Source: Pectinatus sp. (GTDB lineage: Bacteria > Bacillota > Negativicutes > Selenomonadales > Selenomonadaceae). Taken from it: a stretch of 64,000 nucleotides of DNA. The notes under the pieces were generated by a model. It ran no database searches and was not told the DNA's origin. It worked only from the letters and a program-made list of their open reading frames with translations. Both the position numbers and the translations under genes were made by a program. This document shows, piece after piece, positions 37,388-47,230 of the stretch (position 1 is the first letter of the stretch; each line of letters begins with the position of its first letter). Location: NCBI GenBank assembly GCA_020025135.1, contig JAHHSQ010000002.1, positions 1-64,000 on the forward strand, read 5' to 3'.

Positions 37388-38383
37388 ATGAAAGTAATAG
37401 CTGGCTTGGGCAATCCCGGTGCTCAATATGCCAACACCAGACACAATGTCGGATTTATTAATGAATGACAGCGCCCAGTAGCATCTAAATTAGTAAGCAT
37501 ATTGGGAAACTAGTATGTCGACATTGCCTAAAAAAGAAACTGAACTGCTGGAATACCGTAAAGCTGATTAAACAACAACGCAGATTTGAAATAATCCAAC
37601 GTGAATGTGGCGAAAGCAGAAAAAATTAATCAGATGGTATATGGTTAAAACCTAAGTACATTGTAAATCGGCAATCAGCAACTAAGCTCCGAAGAGGAGA
37701 AAGCTCAACGACTATTCCCTAGGGGAAGTAGATGTAAGCACATCGAAGTGGTTTCGCCCTAACAGATAATGCTGCGGGAAAAGATATAGTCTGTGCTTCA
37801 ATGAAAATTGAAGGTGTTCGCTAGAGCCACGGTGAAATTGCATCTCGCCGTAAACAAAATATAAAATAAATTAGAAAACAGGTGTATCGATGCTTTAGCC
37901 AAGGAATTAGGAGTACAAACTTGGCAAAATAAATTTCAAGCAGAAGTGCTTCAAACTATGCTTGGAACGGAAAAAATACTCTTAGTAAAACCGCAAACTT
38001 TTATGAATTCCAGTGGGCTTGCTTTACAAGAAATTGCCCATTGGTATAAACTAAAACCAGAGGATTTTTTCGTCATTTACGACGATATGGATATCCCAGT
38101 GGGAAATATTCGCATCCGTAAAAAAGGTAGCTCAGGCGGTCATAACGGCATTAAATCAATCATTTCTGCCTTACACGGCGATAATTTCATTCACATGCGT
38201 ATCGGTATTAACCGCCCATTACGCATGTCCATTGTCGATTATGTTCTCGCCCACATTCCAGCAGAAGAAAAAACGGAAATTGATGTGGCCATTAAAAACA
38301 TGTTAAAAGCTATCCAGTGTGCTGTTACAGATAACGTAGATATGGCTATGAATAAATACAATAAAACCAGCTCCAGCAAATAA
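37388..38383 (+). CDS. pth: Peptidyl-tRNA hydrolase, interrupted by a group I intron
   Basis: Pth recycles peptidyl-tRNA and is essential in most bacteria. Exon 1 (37388-37458) encodes MKVIAGLGNPGAQY and ANTRHNVGF, including the catalytic Asn (LGNPG) and His (TRHNVG). Exon 2 (37885-38383) encodes DALAKELG, LLVKPQTFMNSSG, FFVIYDDMDIPVG with the catalytic Asp, and SSGGHNGIKSI. Joining at AT|T gives NVGFIIDALAKELG, the family consensus, and 189 aa, the normal length. Unspliced, the frame stops after two extra codons (N, E). Exon 2 alone lacks the active-site Asn and His, so removal of the intron is required for function. It is followed by ndh after 12 bp. Confidence 0.92.
37459..37884 (+). ncRNA. 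Group I intron in pth
   Basis: 426 nt. Core elements in order: P (AACTGCTGGAATACCGTAAAGC), Q (GGCAATCAGCAACTAAGCTCC), R (GCTCAACGACTATTCCC, P7 strand GACTA 37710-37714) and S (AAAAGATATAGTCTGTGC, TAGTC 37787-37791). The exon end UUUAU can pair with an internal guide GUAAG with a terminal U-G pair at the splice site, and the intron ends in G, both group I hallmarks. There is no endonuclease frame. The sequence is closely related to the hisA intron. Confidence 0.93.
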
Positions 38384-38395
38384 GGGGGGAGTGTC

Positions 38396-39649
38396 ATGGA
38401 CAAACCTCGTATCGTCATCATCGGAGCCGGATTTGGTGGAATTTTAACCGCTAAATATCTGGCTAAAAAAGATGTGGAAGTTGTTCTTATTGACCGCAAT
38501 AATTTTCATCTCTTCCAACCATTGCTCTATCAATTATCTACTTCTGTACTTTCCATTGAAGAAATTGCTTATCCAACGCGGGCTTTTTTCCGCAAGTATA
38601 AAAATGTCTTCTTCATGTTAGCCCACGTACAAGGTTTCGATTTTGTCAATAAAGAGGTTATCACTCCATATAAAAGAGTAAAATACGATTATCTAGTCAT
38701 AGCAGCCGGAGCTACAACTAACTATTTTAATATGCCGGAATTATCTTACCATACCTACGGCATGAAAACTTTACGTGAGGCCATACATATTCGCAATCAC
38801 GTTTTACACATGTTTGAAAGAGCAGAACGAGAATCCGACCCTGCCATTCGTCAAAGAATGCTCACATTTGTCTGTGTCGGCGGTGGACCGACTGGGGTCG
38901 AAGAAGCTGGCGCCCTTTCGGAGTTAATTTTTATCGCCATGAAAAATGAATATCATCGCTTGCAAAATGATACGCCACGCATCATCCTCATTGAAGCGGG
39001 GCACACTATTTTAGCCACCATGCCACCTAAATTACAGCGCCGAACACGTCAAGTGCTAAAAAAGAAACGCGTAGAAGTAATGCTCAATTCGCAAGTTATC
39101 AACTGTGACAAGAATTCTCTCACGCTGAAAGATGGCACAATTATTGCTACCAATACCGTTATCTGGGCTGCTGGTGTAAGAGCAGTGCCACTCATGGAAC
39201 AAACTGGCTACCCGCTCGACCGGTCTGGACGCCTTATCATTACTAAAACATTACAAGTTCCCACCAATCCTAATGTCTTTGCTATCGGCGATTGCGCCCA
39301 TTTTGAACAAAACGGGTATCCCCTCCCCACGGTAGCACCAGTGGCAACACAACAAGCTATCATCTGTGCAAAAAATATCATGCACAGCATCAAGGGGGAA
39401 AAACTCCAGAATTTCATCTATCATGATTTAGGCAGCATGGCCACTATCGGTTGTGGACAAGCTGTGTTATGTAAGGGAAATTTTACCATGTCTGGTTTTC
39501 CAGCTTGGTTAGCTTGGATGGGCGTGCATCTTCTGCGCCTCTCTGGATTTCACACTAATATCACAGTCGCTTTAAAATGGTTTTGGAATTTATTTTCGGG
39601 CATTCGCCTCGGCCGTGTCATCACTAATATTCCAGACAATCGCGAATAA
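38396..39649 (+). CDS. ndh: Type II NADH dehydrogenase (NDH-2)
   Basis: 417 aa flavoprotein. N-terminal FAD-binding IVIIGAGFGGILTAKYLAKK, NADH-binding FVCVGGGPTGVEEAGALSEL, the VIWAAGVRAVPL segment and NVFAIGDCAHF are typical of NDH-2. It oxidises NADH and passes electrons to quinone at the membrane without proton pumping. A C-terminal hydrophobic/amphipathic stretch (FPAWLAWMGVHLLRLSGF) fits membrane attachment. It has a strong GGGGGGAG ribosome site. Confidence 0.91.
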   Translation: MDKPRIVIIGAGFGGILTAKYLAKKDVEVVLIDRNNFHLFQPLLYQLSTSVLSIEEIAYPTRAFFRKYKNVFFMLAHVQGFDFVNKEVITPYKRVKYDYLVIAAGATTNYFNMPELSYHTYGMKTLREAIHIRNHVLHMFERAERESDPAIRQRMLTFVCVGGGPTGVEEAGALSELIFIAMKNEYHRLQNDTPRIILIEAGHTILATMPPKLQRRTRQVLKKKRVEVMLNSQVINCDKNSLTLKDGTIIATNTVIWAAGVRAVPLMEQTGYPLDRSGRLIITKTLQVPTNPNVFAIGDCAHFEQNGYPLPTVAPVATQQAIICAKNIMHSIKGEKLQNFIYHDLGSMATIGCGQAVLCKGNFTMSGFPAWLAWMGVHLLRLSGFHTNITVALKWFWNLFSGIRLGRVITNIPDNRE

Positions 39650-39650
39650 C

Positions 39651-39694
39651 AGAAAACACTCCCTGTGGACAAAAGTCCATAGGGAGTGTTTTCT
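39651..39694. terminator. Bidirectional terminator between ndh and pheT
   Basis: Stem AGAAAACACTCCCTGTGGAC / GTCCATAGGGAGTGTTTTCT (one mismatch) with an AAAA loop, between convergent genes. Confidence 0.88.
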
Positions 39695-39713
39695 ATTGCG
39701 AACAAATCGCTAT

Positions 39714-42143
39714 TTAACGTAATTCTGCCTGGAATTTACTTTCCAAGGATGAAACTATCTTTTGCATCTGCTTTTCTATTTCAGTATCAGTCAAGGTCTT
39801 ATCTAAAGCCTGGAAAAGCAAATTGAAAGCCATGCTCTTTTTACCAGCTGCAATCTGTTTGCCACTATAAATATCGAAAAGATGTACCTGAGCTAAATAT
39901 TTTCCGCCCTGTTTCGAGATTTCTCGCATGACATCGCCTGCTAAACAATCAACATCTAACAATAATGCTAAATCGCGCTGAATTCCTGGATATTTAGGCA
40001 ACTCTTCCGCTTTTAATTTTTTAGCAGCGTATTTCTGTAGTATATCTAAATCAGCTGTAAAAAGATAAACCGGTTTATTTAAGCCGTAAGCCTGCATAGT
40101 AGCTGGATGAATTTCTCCAATCGTACAAATAACTTCTTTTCCTTTAGTAAAAGTTGCTGTCTTGCCTGGATGCATTGCCCAATGTCTGCCACTATTCACA
40201 TTATAACGAGTAATTCCCAACTCTTCTAGCAGTGTTTCAGCTAGCCCTTTCATATCATAAAAATCAACATTTGCTTTTTCACTAGTCCAATTTAATGCTT
40301 CACGTTTACCAGCAATAGCTGCTACTACTTCCCTTTTTTCTAACGGTTGTTTGGTAACTGGCAAGGACTCTGGCAAGAACACAGTACCCACTTCAAAGAG
40401 CTGAATATCTTCATTTTTTCTAGCAAAATTGCGCTGTACATTTTCCAAAATAGAGCCCAGCATATTAGTGCGCACTAGCGGATATTCATCTGTCAAAGGG
40501 TTCATAATCGGAATAGCTTGACGCAATTTATCATCTTCAGGAATATTCAATTTATCAAAAGTATCAGCATTAGTAAAACTAAAGGAGATGGTTTCTGAAA
40601 GTCCTGCTGCGCACATAATTTGCTTTACTTTATCGGCAAAAGTTTGCCATTCTGGTTGCGTCCCCTGTAAGGTGATACCATATGGCATAGTAGATGCGAT
40701 ATTATCAAACCCATAGATACGGGCAACTTCTTCCACAATATCTTCAAGATGATGAACGTCATTTCTCCAAGAAGGCACAACAATATGCAAAGTCTCTTCA
40801 GCAAGACGCACGTTAAAGCCTAAGCCCAGTAAAATGCGCTGCATCTTTAGTCCAGAAATATCTGTTCCTAACACGCGATTAATTTCGGCCACCTGACAAG
40901 TCAGTTGTTCTAATTTCTTTTCCTGAGGATAAATATCCAACATTCCCTGTAAAGGAACACCTGACTTAGTTTCTTCTATCAACTGCACTGCTCTTTCTAA
41001 CGCCTGTGGAATATTTACTATGTCAATTCCCTTTTCAAAACGACCAGACGCTTCTGTTCCCATCCCCAAGCGATGTGCGGCGCTGCGTCTGATATTAGCA
41101 CCAACAAATGAACCGGCTTCTAACACAATACGTTTTGTCGTGGCGGAAATTTCACTATTCTTGCCTCCCATGATACCAGCCAAACCGACGGCCTGACCTT
41201 CAGAAGATATAACAATATCATTAGCTGATAAAACGCGTTTTTTATCATCTAAGGTCACTAGTTCTTCTCCCTCTTTAGCCATGCGCACCAAGAGGTCACC
41301 AGCGGTGAGTTTATCATAATCATAGGCATGGAGCGGTTGTCCCATTTCTAACATAACAAAATTAGTGATATCCACAATATTATTAACTGGAACAATACCG
41401 GCACTCTGTAATCTATCCTGTATCCAAGCTGGAGAAGTATTTACTTGTACATCAGTCATCATCCGCAAAGCAAAACGAGAGCAAAGTTCTGGTACATCAT
41501 TCTGTACTTGACAAAAATCCTGTATTTTCTCCGCTTTTTCTGTAAAATTGATGTTCGGATACTTTATTTTACCACCAACTATAGCGGCAATTTCTCGTAC
41601 TAAGCCAAGCACACTGAAACAATCTCCACGATTGGATGTCAGTTCAAATTCGAAGATGACATCGTCTAAGCCTAAAACAGTTTTAATGTCCACGCCAATC
41701 GGTGTATCTGATGGCAAAATATAGATACCATCGAGTTCTTCAGCTGTCATATTTTCAGTAGGTAACGCCAATTCCGGTGCTGAACACAACATACCGCAGG
41801 AGACGATGCCGCGCAATTTTCCCTTCGATATCTTTCTACCACCTGGTAAATGAGCCCCCACCATCGCAACAGGAACAACTTGACCGACACGTACATTATC
41901 TGCACCAGTTTGAATTACCACTCTATCTTCAGTACCGATAAACATGGTGCAGACCAATAGATGCTCTGAATTGGGATTGGGCTCAATTTTTTCGATGCGA
42001 CCAGTGATGACTTTTTTTATTTCTTCTCCAGTTTCGACAATATTCTCAACTGGAACACCAGCTAAGGTTAATTTATCAGCCAATTCCTGTGGTGTTATAG
42101 CGATATCTATATAATCCTTTAGCCATTTTAATGAAACTTTCAT
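39714..42143 (-). CDS. pheT: Phenylalanine--tRNA ligase beta subunit
   Basis: 809 aa. Domains in order: N-terminal tRNA-binding EMAP-like (residues ~40-150), B3/B4 editing region, B5 domain, catalytic-like core (RNDVHHLEDIVEEVARIYGFDNI) and a C-terminal anticodon-binding FDX-ACB domain (AEELPKYPGIQRDLALLLD). It pairs with PheS as an alpha2-beta2 enzyme. It starts 25 bp after pheS in a T-box-controlled operon. Confidence 0.96.
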   Translation of the reverse strand: MKVSLKWLKDYIDIAITPQELADKLTLAGVPVENIVETGEEIKKVITGRIEKIEPNPNSEHLLVCTMFIGTEDRVVIQTGADNVRVGQVVPVAMVGAHLPGGRKISKGKLRGIVSCGMLCSAPELALPTENMTAEELDGIYILPSDTPIGVDIKTVLGLDDVIFEFELTSNRGDCFSVLGLVREIAAIVGGKIKYPNINFTEKAEKIQDFCQVQNDVPELCSRFALRMMTDVQVNTSPAWIQDRLQSAGIVPVNNIVDITNFVMLEMGQPLHAYDYDKLTAGDLLVRMAKEGEELVTLDDKKRVLSANDIVISSEGQAVGLAGIMGGKNSEISATTKRIVLEAGSFVGANIRRSAAHRLGMGTEASGRFEKGIDIVNIPQALERAVQLIEETKSGVPLQGMLDIYPQEKKLEQLTCQVAEINRVLGTDISGLKMQRILLGLGFNVRLAEETLHIVVPSWRNDVHHLEDIVEEVARIYGFDNIASTMPYGITLQGTQPEWQTFADKVKQIMCAAGLSETISFSFTNADTFDKLNIPEDDKLRQAIPIMNPLTDEYPLVRTNMLGSILENVQRNFARKNEDIQLFEVGTVFLPESLPVTKQPLEKREVVAAIAGKREALNWTSEKANVDFYDMKGLAETLLEELGITRYNVNSGRHWAMHPGKTATFTKGKEVICTIGEIHPATMQAYGLNKPVYLFTADLDILQKYAAKKLKAEELPKYPGIQRDLALLLDVDCLAGDVMREISKQGGKYLAQVHLFDIYSGKQIAAGKKSMAFNLLFQALDKTLTDTEIEKQMQKIVSSLESKFQAELR

Positions 42144-42168
42144 AATATACCCTTCCTATCCTCTTATT

Positions 42169-43203
42169 TTATAGGTGAAACTGTTGTAAAAAACGCACAT
42201 CATTATCAAAAAAGAGGCGTAAATCACTGACACCATATGTGAGCATCGCGATTCTTTCTACCCCCATGCCGAAAGCAAAACCGCTCACTTTTTCAGGGTC
42301 ATATCCACTCATGCGCAAGACATTAGGATGAACAATCCCCGCTCCTAAAATTTCTAACCAACCAGTATTTTTGCAAACTCGACAGCCCTTACCATGACAC
42401 ATCACACAACTAATGTCCACTTCTGCGCTCGGTTCTGTAAAGGGGAAGAAACTCGGACGAAAACGCAACTTAACATTCTTGCCAAATAATTCCTGCATGG
42501 CAAAAAGCAATGTTCCCTTTAAATCAGCAAAATTAATATTCTTGTCGATACAAAGTCCTTCTACTTGTGTAAACATTGGCGAATGCGTAGCATCATAGTC
42601 ATCGCGCCGATATACGCGACCTGGGGCAATAATGCGAATTGGTTCATTGGCATTATGGGCCTGCATGGTACGAGCTTGTACTGGAGAAGTTTGCGTACGC
42701 AACAAGATATCGGACGTGATGTAAAAAGAATCTTGCATATCGCGTGCTGGATGGTCTTTAGGCAAATTTAAAGCCTCAAAATTAAAGTAATCAGTTTCCA
42801 CTTGTGGGCCTTCGGCAATAGAATACCCCATATTGCGGAAAATATCTTTTATCTTATTCAAAGTTTGGGTCAATGGATGTAGTTGTCCTAATTTTTTACT
42901 GCGTCCTGGTAAAGTGACATCGATTTTTTCTGTTTCCAAGCGGTGTAAAAGTTCTGCTTGCTGTAATTGTTCTTGCTTGCTCGCAATACTAGTTTCTAAA
43001 TCATTGCGCACGGCATTGACCAGTTTGCCAATAACTGGACGTTCTTCTGGAGAGACCTGCCCCATACTGCGCAAAATAGTGGTCAAAGAACCTTTCTTTC
43101 CCAAATAAGCAACTCGGACCTCATTTAAAGCAGCAACTGTCGTGGCTTTTTTAATCGCTTCTAGAGCTGTTTTTTGAATATCTTGTAACTTTTCTTTCAT
43201 CAT
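42169..43203 (-). CDS. pheS: Phenylalanine--tRNA ligase alpha subunit
   Basis: 344 aa, catalytic class II subunit. Motif 2 region MFTQVEGLCID and the substrate pocket LRFRPSFFPFTEPSAEVDI are clear; motif 3 is GFAFGMGVERIAMLTYGVSDLR. The N-terminal coiled coil binds tRNA-Phe. A CVMCHGKGCRVCKNTGW Cys-rich element is present, as in many bacterial PheS. It lies directly downstream of the Phe T-box. Confidence 0.97.
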   Translation of the reverse strand: MMKEKLQDIQKTALEAIKKATTVAALNEVRVAYLGKKGSLTTILRSMGQVSPEERPVIGKLVNAVRNDLETSIASKQEQLQQAELLHRLETEKIDVTLPGRSKKLGQLHPLTQTLNKIKDIFRNMGYSIAEGPQVETDYFNFEALNLPKDHPARDMQDSFYITSDILLRTQTSPVQARTMQAHNANEPIRIIAPGRVYRRDDYDATHSPMFTQVEGLCIDKNINFADLKGTLLFAMQELFGKNVKLRFRPSFFPFTEPSAEVDISCVMCHGKGCRVCKNTGWLEILGAGIVHPNVLRMSGYDPEKVSGFAFGMGVERIAMLTYGVSDLRLFFDNDVRFLQQFHL

Positions 43204-43221
43204 TAATCCCCCTATAAATAT

Positions 43222-43430
43222 AAAAAGCCCTCACCCCCAAAGGGGCGAAGGCTTCGCGGTACCACCCTTATATTATCTCAAATGCGTTAACGCCGCCAAC
43301 GCCACACCTACTCCATTCAGCACGGTTGCTCCAAAGTGAACTTCTGCTTTCGCCTCGTAGGTACTTCCAACCAAGATACCTCTCTCTGTTCCGATTTAAA
43401 AAGCATACTCTCTTTTTCTTCACAACAAGT
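43222..43430 (-). promoter_or_regulatory. T-box riboswitch (Phe) upstream of pheST
   Basis: Minus strand carries the T-box sequence AAGGGTGGTACCGCG pairing with the uncharged tRNA acceptor end, followed by the terminator arms AGCCTTCGCCCC / GGGGGTGAGGGCT and a T run. Upstream, in the stem I region with GAGAGAGGTATCTTGG, GCAGAAGTTCAC presents a UUC specifier (Phe). Uncharged tRNA-Phe should stabilise the antiterminator. Confidence 0.93.
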
Positions 43431-43524
43431 TTATTATTCGTTGCTAAATATCGCACCAACGAAATTTAACAACCAAAAACACCTCATCTTCCCTTCATTA
43501 AACTAAGAGGAGATGACAGATTTT

Positions 43525-43657
43525 TTGACATACTCCCCACGGCTAAAGCCGAGGGATTCTGGGATATTAGCGAACCTTGCCTACTTGAAATAGCAGGTCT
43601 TACGAGTTCTCTCCACAATGGACAATGCCCTGCCCATCTTTATGATTAGATTTGTAT
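43525..43657 (-). repeat. Structured repeat copy 3 (IS200/IS605 right-end / guide-RNA-like)
   Basis: 133 bp, one T longer than copy 4. On the minus strand it is preceded by TTAC and ends in TCAA, the flank and terminal tetramers used by IS608-type single-strand transposition. It starts ATACAAATCTAATC. It lies between the amino acid permease gene and the pheST T-box. No transposase gene is attached. Confidence 0.83.
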
Positions 43658-43725
43658 GTAAGCTAATTACCACAAATTATACTATAAAAGGCACTATAAA
43701 GCAAATATCAGCTATTCTAGCCTCG

Positions 43726-45132
43726 TCATTCTTTACCTTCTTTGACTGCCAAGACGCGCTTGCCTTCCGCTAAATTACTCTTTTTGTGTAAGCCCAAGCA
43801 AAAATAGCTGACTCCCAGCAACGCACAGAATATCCAACCAATAATCAACGGTATCCTCGTTTCTGGATTTATCCACATGCCGACCGTAACCATACCTAAA
43901 AAGAGAATACAAAAGTAATTGCTATACGGGTAAAATAGTGATTTAAACGGATGTTTAGCTATAACATCTTTGCTATGGGCCTTTCTAAAATTAAACTGGG
44001 CCAAGGCCAAAACAAACCAAGCAATCATACCAGGAAAAACGCTCGCACTATAAATATAGAGGAATAACTTAGAACCTGGCATCGCATAATTCAAAATAAC
44101 CCCAATACTCAAAAGCATAATGGTAAATACAATGCCGTTTCTCGGCACACCACGCGACGACAATTTACCTAGAAATTGTGGGGCTTGCCCTTTTTCTGCT
44201 AAAGTGTACAACATTCTACCGGCACTGTAAATTCCACTGTTACAACCAGATAATGCTGCTGTCAAAACCACAAAATTAATGACCCCAGCCGCTGCCGTTA
44301 TTCCAACCTTAGCAAAAATCGTCACAAAAGGACTGCCCAGCATTCCTAATTGATTCCAAGGATAAATCGTAATAACAATGAAGATAGCTCCAATATAGAA
44401 GATGAGAATACGCCAAATAATACCTTGAATGGCCTTGCGCAAAGTTTCCCGAGGATTATGAGCTTCTCCGGCAGTAATGCCAATTAATTCAATGCCTTGA
44501 AAAGAGGCTGTCACTATACAAAGTGCTGTCAACATTCCCGTCACACCGTTAGGGAAAAAACCACCATGAGCCCACAAATTAGAGAGACCTATCGCTTTTC
44601 CGCCATCTCCCCAACCGAAAAAAATCAACCCTAAACCAACGGCAATCATCACGACGATAGTGCTAACTTTTATCAAGGAAAACCAAAATTCAAACTCACC
44701 ATAATATTTAACCGCTGCCATATTAGCTGCTGCAATGATGAGCATGCCAGAAAAAGCTGACACCCATTGCGGAACAAAAGGAAACCAATACTTCACATAA
44801 ATGCCGATGGCAGTAATTTCTGATAATCCAACAGTTAGCCATAAAAACCAGTAACACCAAGCAGTTAAATAACCGACAAAGGGATGAATGTATTTATAAC
44901 CGTAATAGGCAAACGAGCCTGTAACCGGTTCTAAATAGAGCATCTCTCCCATAATGCGCATGATAAAAAATAGAACAATGCCTGCTATACCATAGCAAAG
45001 TAGAACGGAAGGCCCCGCTGTTTGTATCGTACTGGCAGACCCCATAAATAAACCAACGCCAATCGTCCCGCCCAAGGCAATCATTTCTACATGGCGAGCC
45101 TGTAAACTGCGTTTCATCTCTTGTTTTTCCAT
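43726..45132 (-). CDS. Amino acid permease (APC superfamily, AAT family)
   Basis: 468 aa with 12 predicted membrane helices. The N-terminal signature RHVEMIALGGTIGVGLFMGSA, then GSFAYYGYKYIHPFVGYLTAWCYWF, GIELIGITAGEAHNPRETLRKAI and SGCNSGIYSAGRMLYTLA match the AAT family (ThrP, GabP, AnsP, CycA relatives). The substrate cannot be read from sequence; the position 37 bp after glyS makes a Gly/Ser/Thr-type substrate plausible, and it may be read from the Gly T-box transcript. Confidence 0.9.
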   Translation of the reverse strand: MEKQEMKRSLQARHVEMIALGGTIGVGLFMGSASTIQTAGPSVLLCYGIAGIVLFFIMRIMGEMLYLEPVTGSFAYYGYKYIHPFVGYLTAWCYWFLWLTVGLSEITAIGIYVKYWFPFVPQWVSAFSGMLIIAAANMAAVKYYGEFEFWFSLIKVSTIVVMIAVGLGLIFFGWGDGGKAIGLSNLWAHGGFFPNGVTGMLTALCIVTASFQGIELIGITAGEAHNPRETLRKAIQGIIWRILIFYIGAIFIVITIYPWNQLGMLGSPFVTIFAKVGITAAAGVINFVVLTAALSGCNSGIYSAGRMLYTLAEKGQAPQFLGKLSSRGVPRNGIVFTIMLLSIGVILNYAMPGSKLFLYIYSASVFPGMIAWFVLALAQFNFRKAHSKDVIAKHPFKSLFYPYSNYFCILFLGMVTVGMWINPETRIPLIIGWIFCALLGVSYFCLGLHKKSNLAEGKRVLAVKEGKE

Positions 45133-45169
45133 ATTAACCCTTCTTTTTATCTATGGGTATGCCTTAATT

Positions 45170-47230
45170 CTAGTGCACCAATTTATTAAAATCAGCCAAT
45201 TTTTTAATTAGTAAGTCTAAATCATGTAATAAAGCCAAGCGATTATTTCTCAACTTTTCGTCCTTATCCATGACCATGACTTGGTCGAAAAATCCCGTAA
45301 TAACTGGTTCTAAAACGATAAGTGCTTCCCACAGTTTTTGATAGTCATATTTATGCAAAGCTTCTTCTCCCACTTTGCGTGCTTGGAGATAAGAAGCATA
45401 TAAAGTCTTTTCTGCTGGCAACTGGAAAAGTGCTTCTTCCACTTTTGTGCCAACCTGATATTTCTGAGCGATATTGCTAACGCGAACAAAGGACTGCAAT
45501 ATCAGTTCCGCATTCGTGCTATTGGTCAAATTTTCAGCCAAACAAAATGCTCTTTTATACACTGCAAATGGGTCGTCTACTTCTGCATTTACAGCATCAA
45601 TGATATCGTAACGAACTTCTGCTTCCGTCAAGATATTCTTCAAACGCAAAGACATAAATTCCAAAACTTGTTTTAAAAGTCCGGCCTGTTTCTCACTCGG
45701 TATCTGCAATAATTCCATGCTCTTTTCGATAAGAGCTCCAATGGAAATATGCACCTTGTGCTCGATTAAATTCAACATAATACCCAAGGCTTGACGACGC
45801 AAGGCAAAGGGGTCTTGTGAGCCAGTAGGAATAGCCCCGGCTGCAAAAGCAGCGACTATCGTATCAATTTTATCGCTAATGCTGACGATGCTAGAAACAA
45901 TATCATCTGGAACAGCATCACCGGCAAAGCGCGGTCTGTAATGTTGGTCAATAGCGCGTGCTACAATTTCTTTTTCGCCATCTAAGAGGGCATATTCTCT
46001 TCCCATGATGCCCTGTAATTCGGTAAATTCAGTAACCATAGCTGTTACCAAATCCGCTTTGGCCAATAAAGCGGCTCTTTGCACATCTACCTTTTCTTCT
46101 TCTGTAATATTTAAAATATCACTTAAATAGGCACCTAATTTCTGCAAACGCACTGTCTTATCATACATGGAGCCGTAATCTTCTCTAAAGACAACATTCT
46201 TCAGTTTCTCTAGATAAGCAACCAATGGCTTCTTTCGGTCTTCTGTAAAGAAAAATTTGGCATCTTCTAATCTAGCCCGCAATACTCTTTCATTGCCATG
46301 CTGTACAGTTTCTAAGCAATGTGCACCGCCATTGCGCACAGTAATAAAGAGTGGCAATAATTTGCCTTCTTTGTCTAGTACAGGGAAATAACGCTGATGT
46401 TCGCGCATCGGCGTAATAACAGCTTCCTTAGGCAACTGCAAATATTCGGCTGAAAAATGTCCACAAAGGGCGGTTGGATATTCCACCAGATAAGTAACTT
46501 CTTCCAACAATTCGGCACTTATTGCCGCTTCGCCACCATTTTCCCGAGCCAATTTTTTAATCTGGGACTCGATATTATTACTGCGCTCTTCTTGATCAAC
46601 CATTACAAACGCTTCCTGCATGACCGATTTATAATCTTCGGCGACAGTAATAGTGTATTCTTCCTTATTACCAAGGAACCGATGACCTCTTGTCACGCGA
46701 CCACTATTGACATTGGCTATTGAAAAAGGAATAATTTCTGTTCCATATAATGCCACCAACCAGCGAATCGGTCTGACAAAGCGGAAATCCAAATTTCCCC
46801 AATGCATGCTTTTCGGAAATGTCAATTTTTCAATTAATTCCGGTAAAATAGTTTGTAAGATAGCTGTTGCTGGCTTGCCCTGTTCATGCACTTCAGCATA
46901 AATATAACCATTTTCCACACGTAAATCACTCGGCTCAACTTTTTTGCTACGTGCAAACCCTAAAGCTGCTTTTGTCAGTTGATTATCTTGATCATAGGCA
47001 ATTTTTACAGATGGCCCTTTATAAGATGTAGAGACATCATCCTGTTTATCTGCTAAACCAGTAACAGAAAGAGCCAAGCGACGCGGTGTTCCCAAGGTTT
47101 CAATCTGTTTATAAGAGAGATGTGCTTCTTTAAACATTTTTCCCGCTCTTTCTCTTAATTGAGAAAGAATATTGGGCATAAAATGTGCTGGTATCTCTTC
47201 TGTTCCAATTTCCAATAATAAATCTCGCAT
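45170..47230 (-). CDS. glyS: Glycine--tRNA ligase beta subunit
   Basis: 686 aa, the large subunit of the bacterial alpha2-beta2 GlyRS. It begins RDLLLEIGTEEIPAHFMPNILSQL, and has the HD-type internal domain and a C-terminal anticodon-binding region (ANSTNAELILQSF is near the family motif; VMVMDKDEKLRNNRLALLHDL at the end). It starts 1 bp from the glyQ stop, so the pair is translationally coupled. Confidence 0.96.
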   Translation of the reverse strand: MRDLLLEIGTEEIPAHFMPNILSQLRERAGKMFKEAHLSYKQIETLGTPRRLALSVTGLADKQDDVSTSYKGPSVKIAYDQDNQLTKAALGFARSKKVEPSDLRVENGYIYAEVHEQGKPATAILQTILPELIEKLTFPKSMHWGNLDFRFVRPIRWLVALYGTEIIPFSIANVNSGRVTRGHRFLGNKEEYTITVAEDYKSVMQEAFVMVDQEERSNNIESQIKKLARENGGEAAISAELLEEVTYLVEYPTALCGHFSAEYLQLPKEAVITPMREHQRYFPVLDKEGKLLPLFITVRNGGAHCLETVQHGNERVLRARLEDAKFFFTEDRKKPLVAYLEKLKNVVFREDYGSMYDKTVRLQKLGAYLSDILNITEEEKVDVQRAALLAKADLVTAMVTEFTELQGIMGREYALLDGEKEIVARAIDQHYRPRFAGDAVPDDIVSSIVSISDKIDTIVAAFAAGAIPTGSQDPFALRRQALGIMLNLIEHKVHISIGALIEKSMELLQIPSEKQAGLLKQVLEFMSLRLKNILTEAEVRYDIIDAVNAEVDDPFAVYKRAFCLAENLTNSTNAELILQSFVRVSNIAQKYQVGTKVEEALFQLPAEKTLYASYLQARKVGEEALHKYDYQKLWEALIVLEPVITGFFDQVMVMDKDEKLRNNRLALLHDLDLLIKKLADFNKLVH

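Noticed and set aside
43268..43459. 63-codon frame on the minus strand upstream of pheS
   Set aside because: It lies wholly within the Phe T-box leader; the sequence is explained by the RNA structure.
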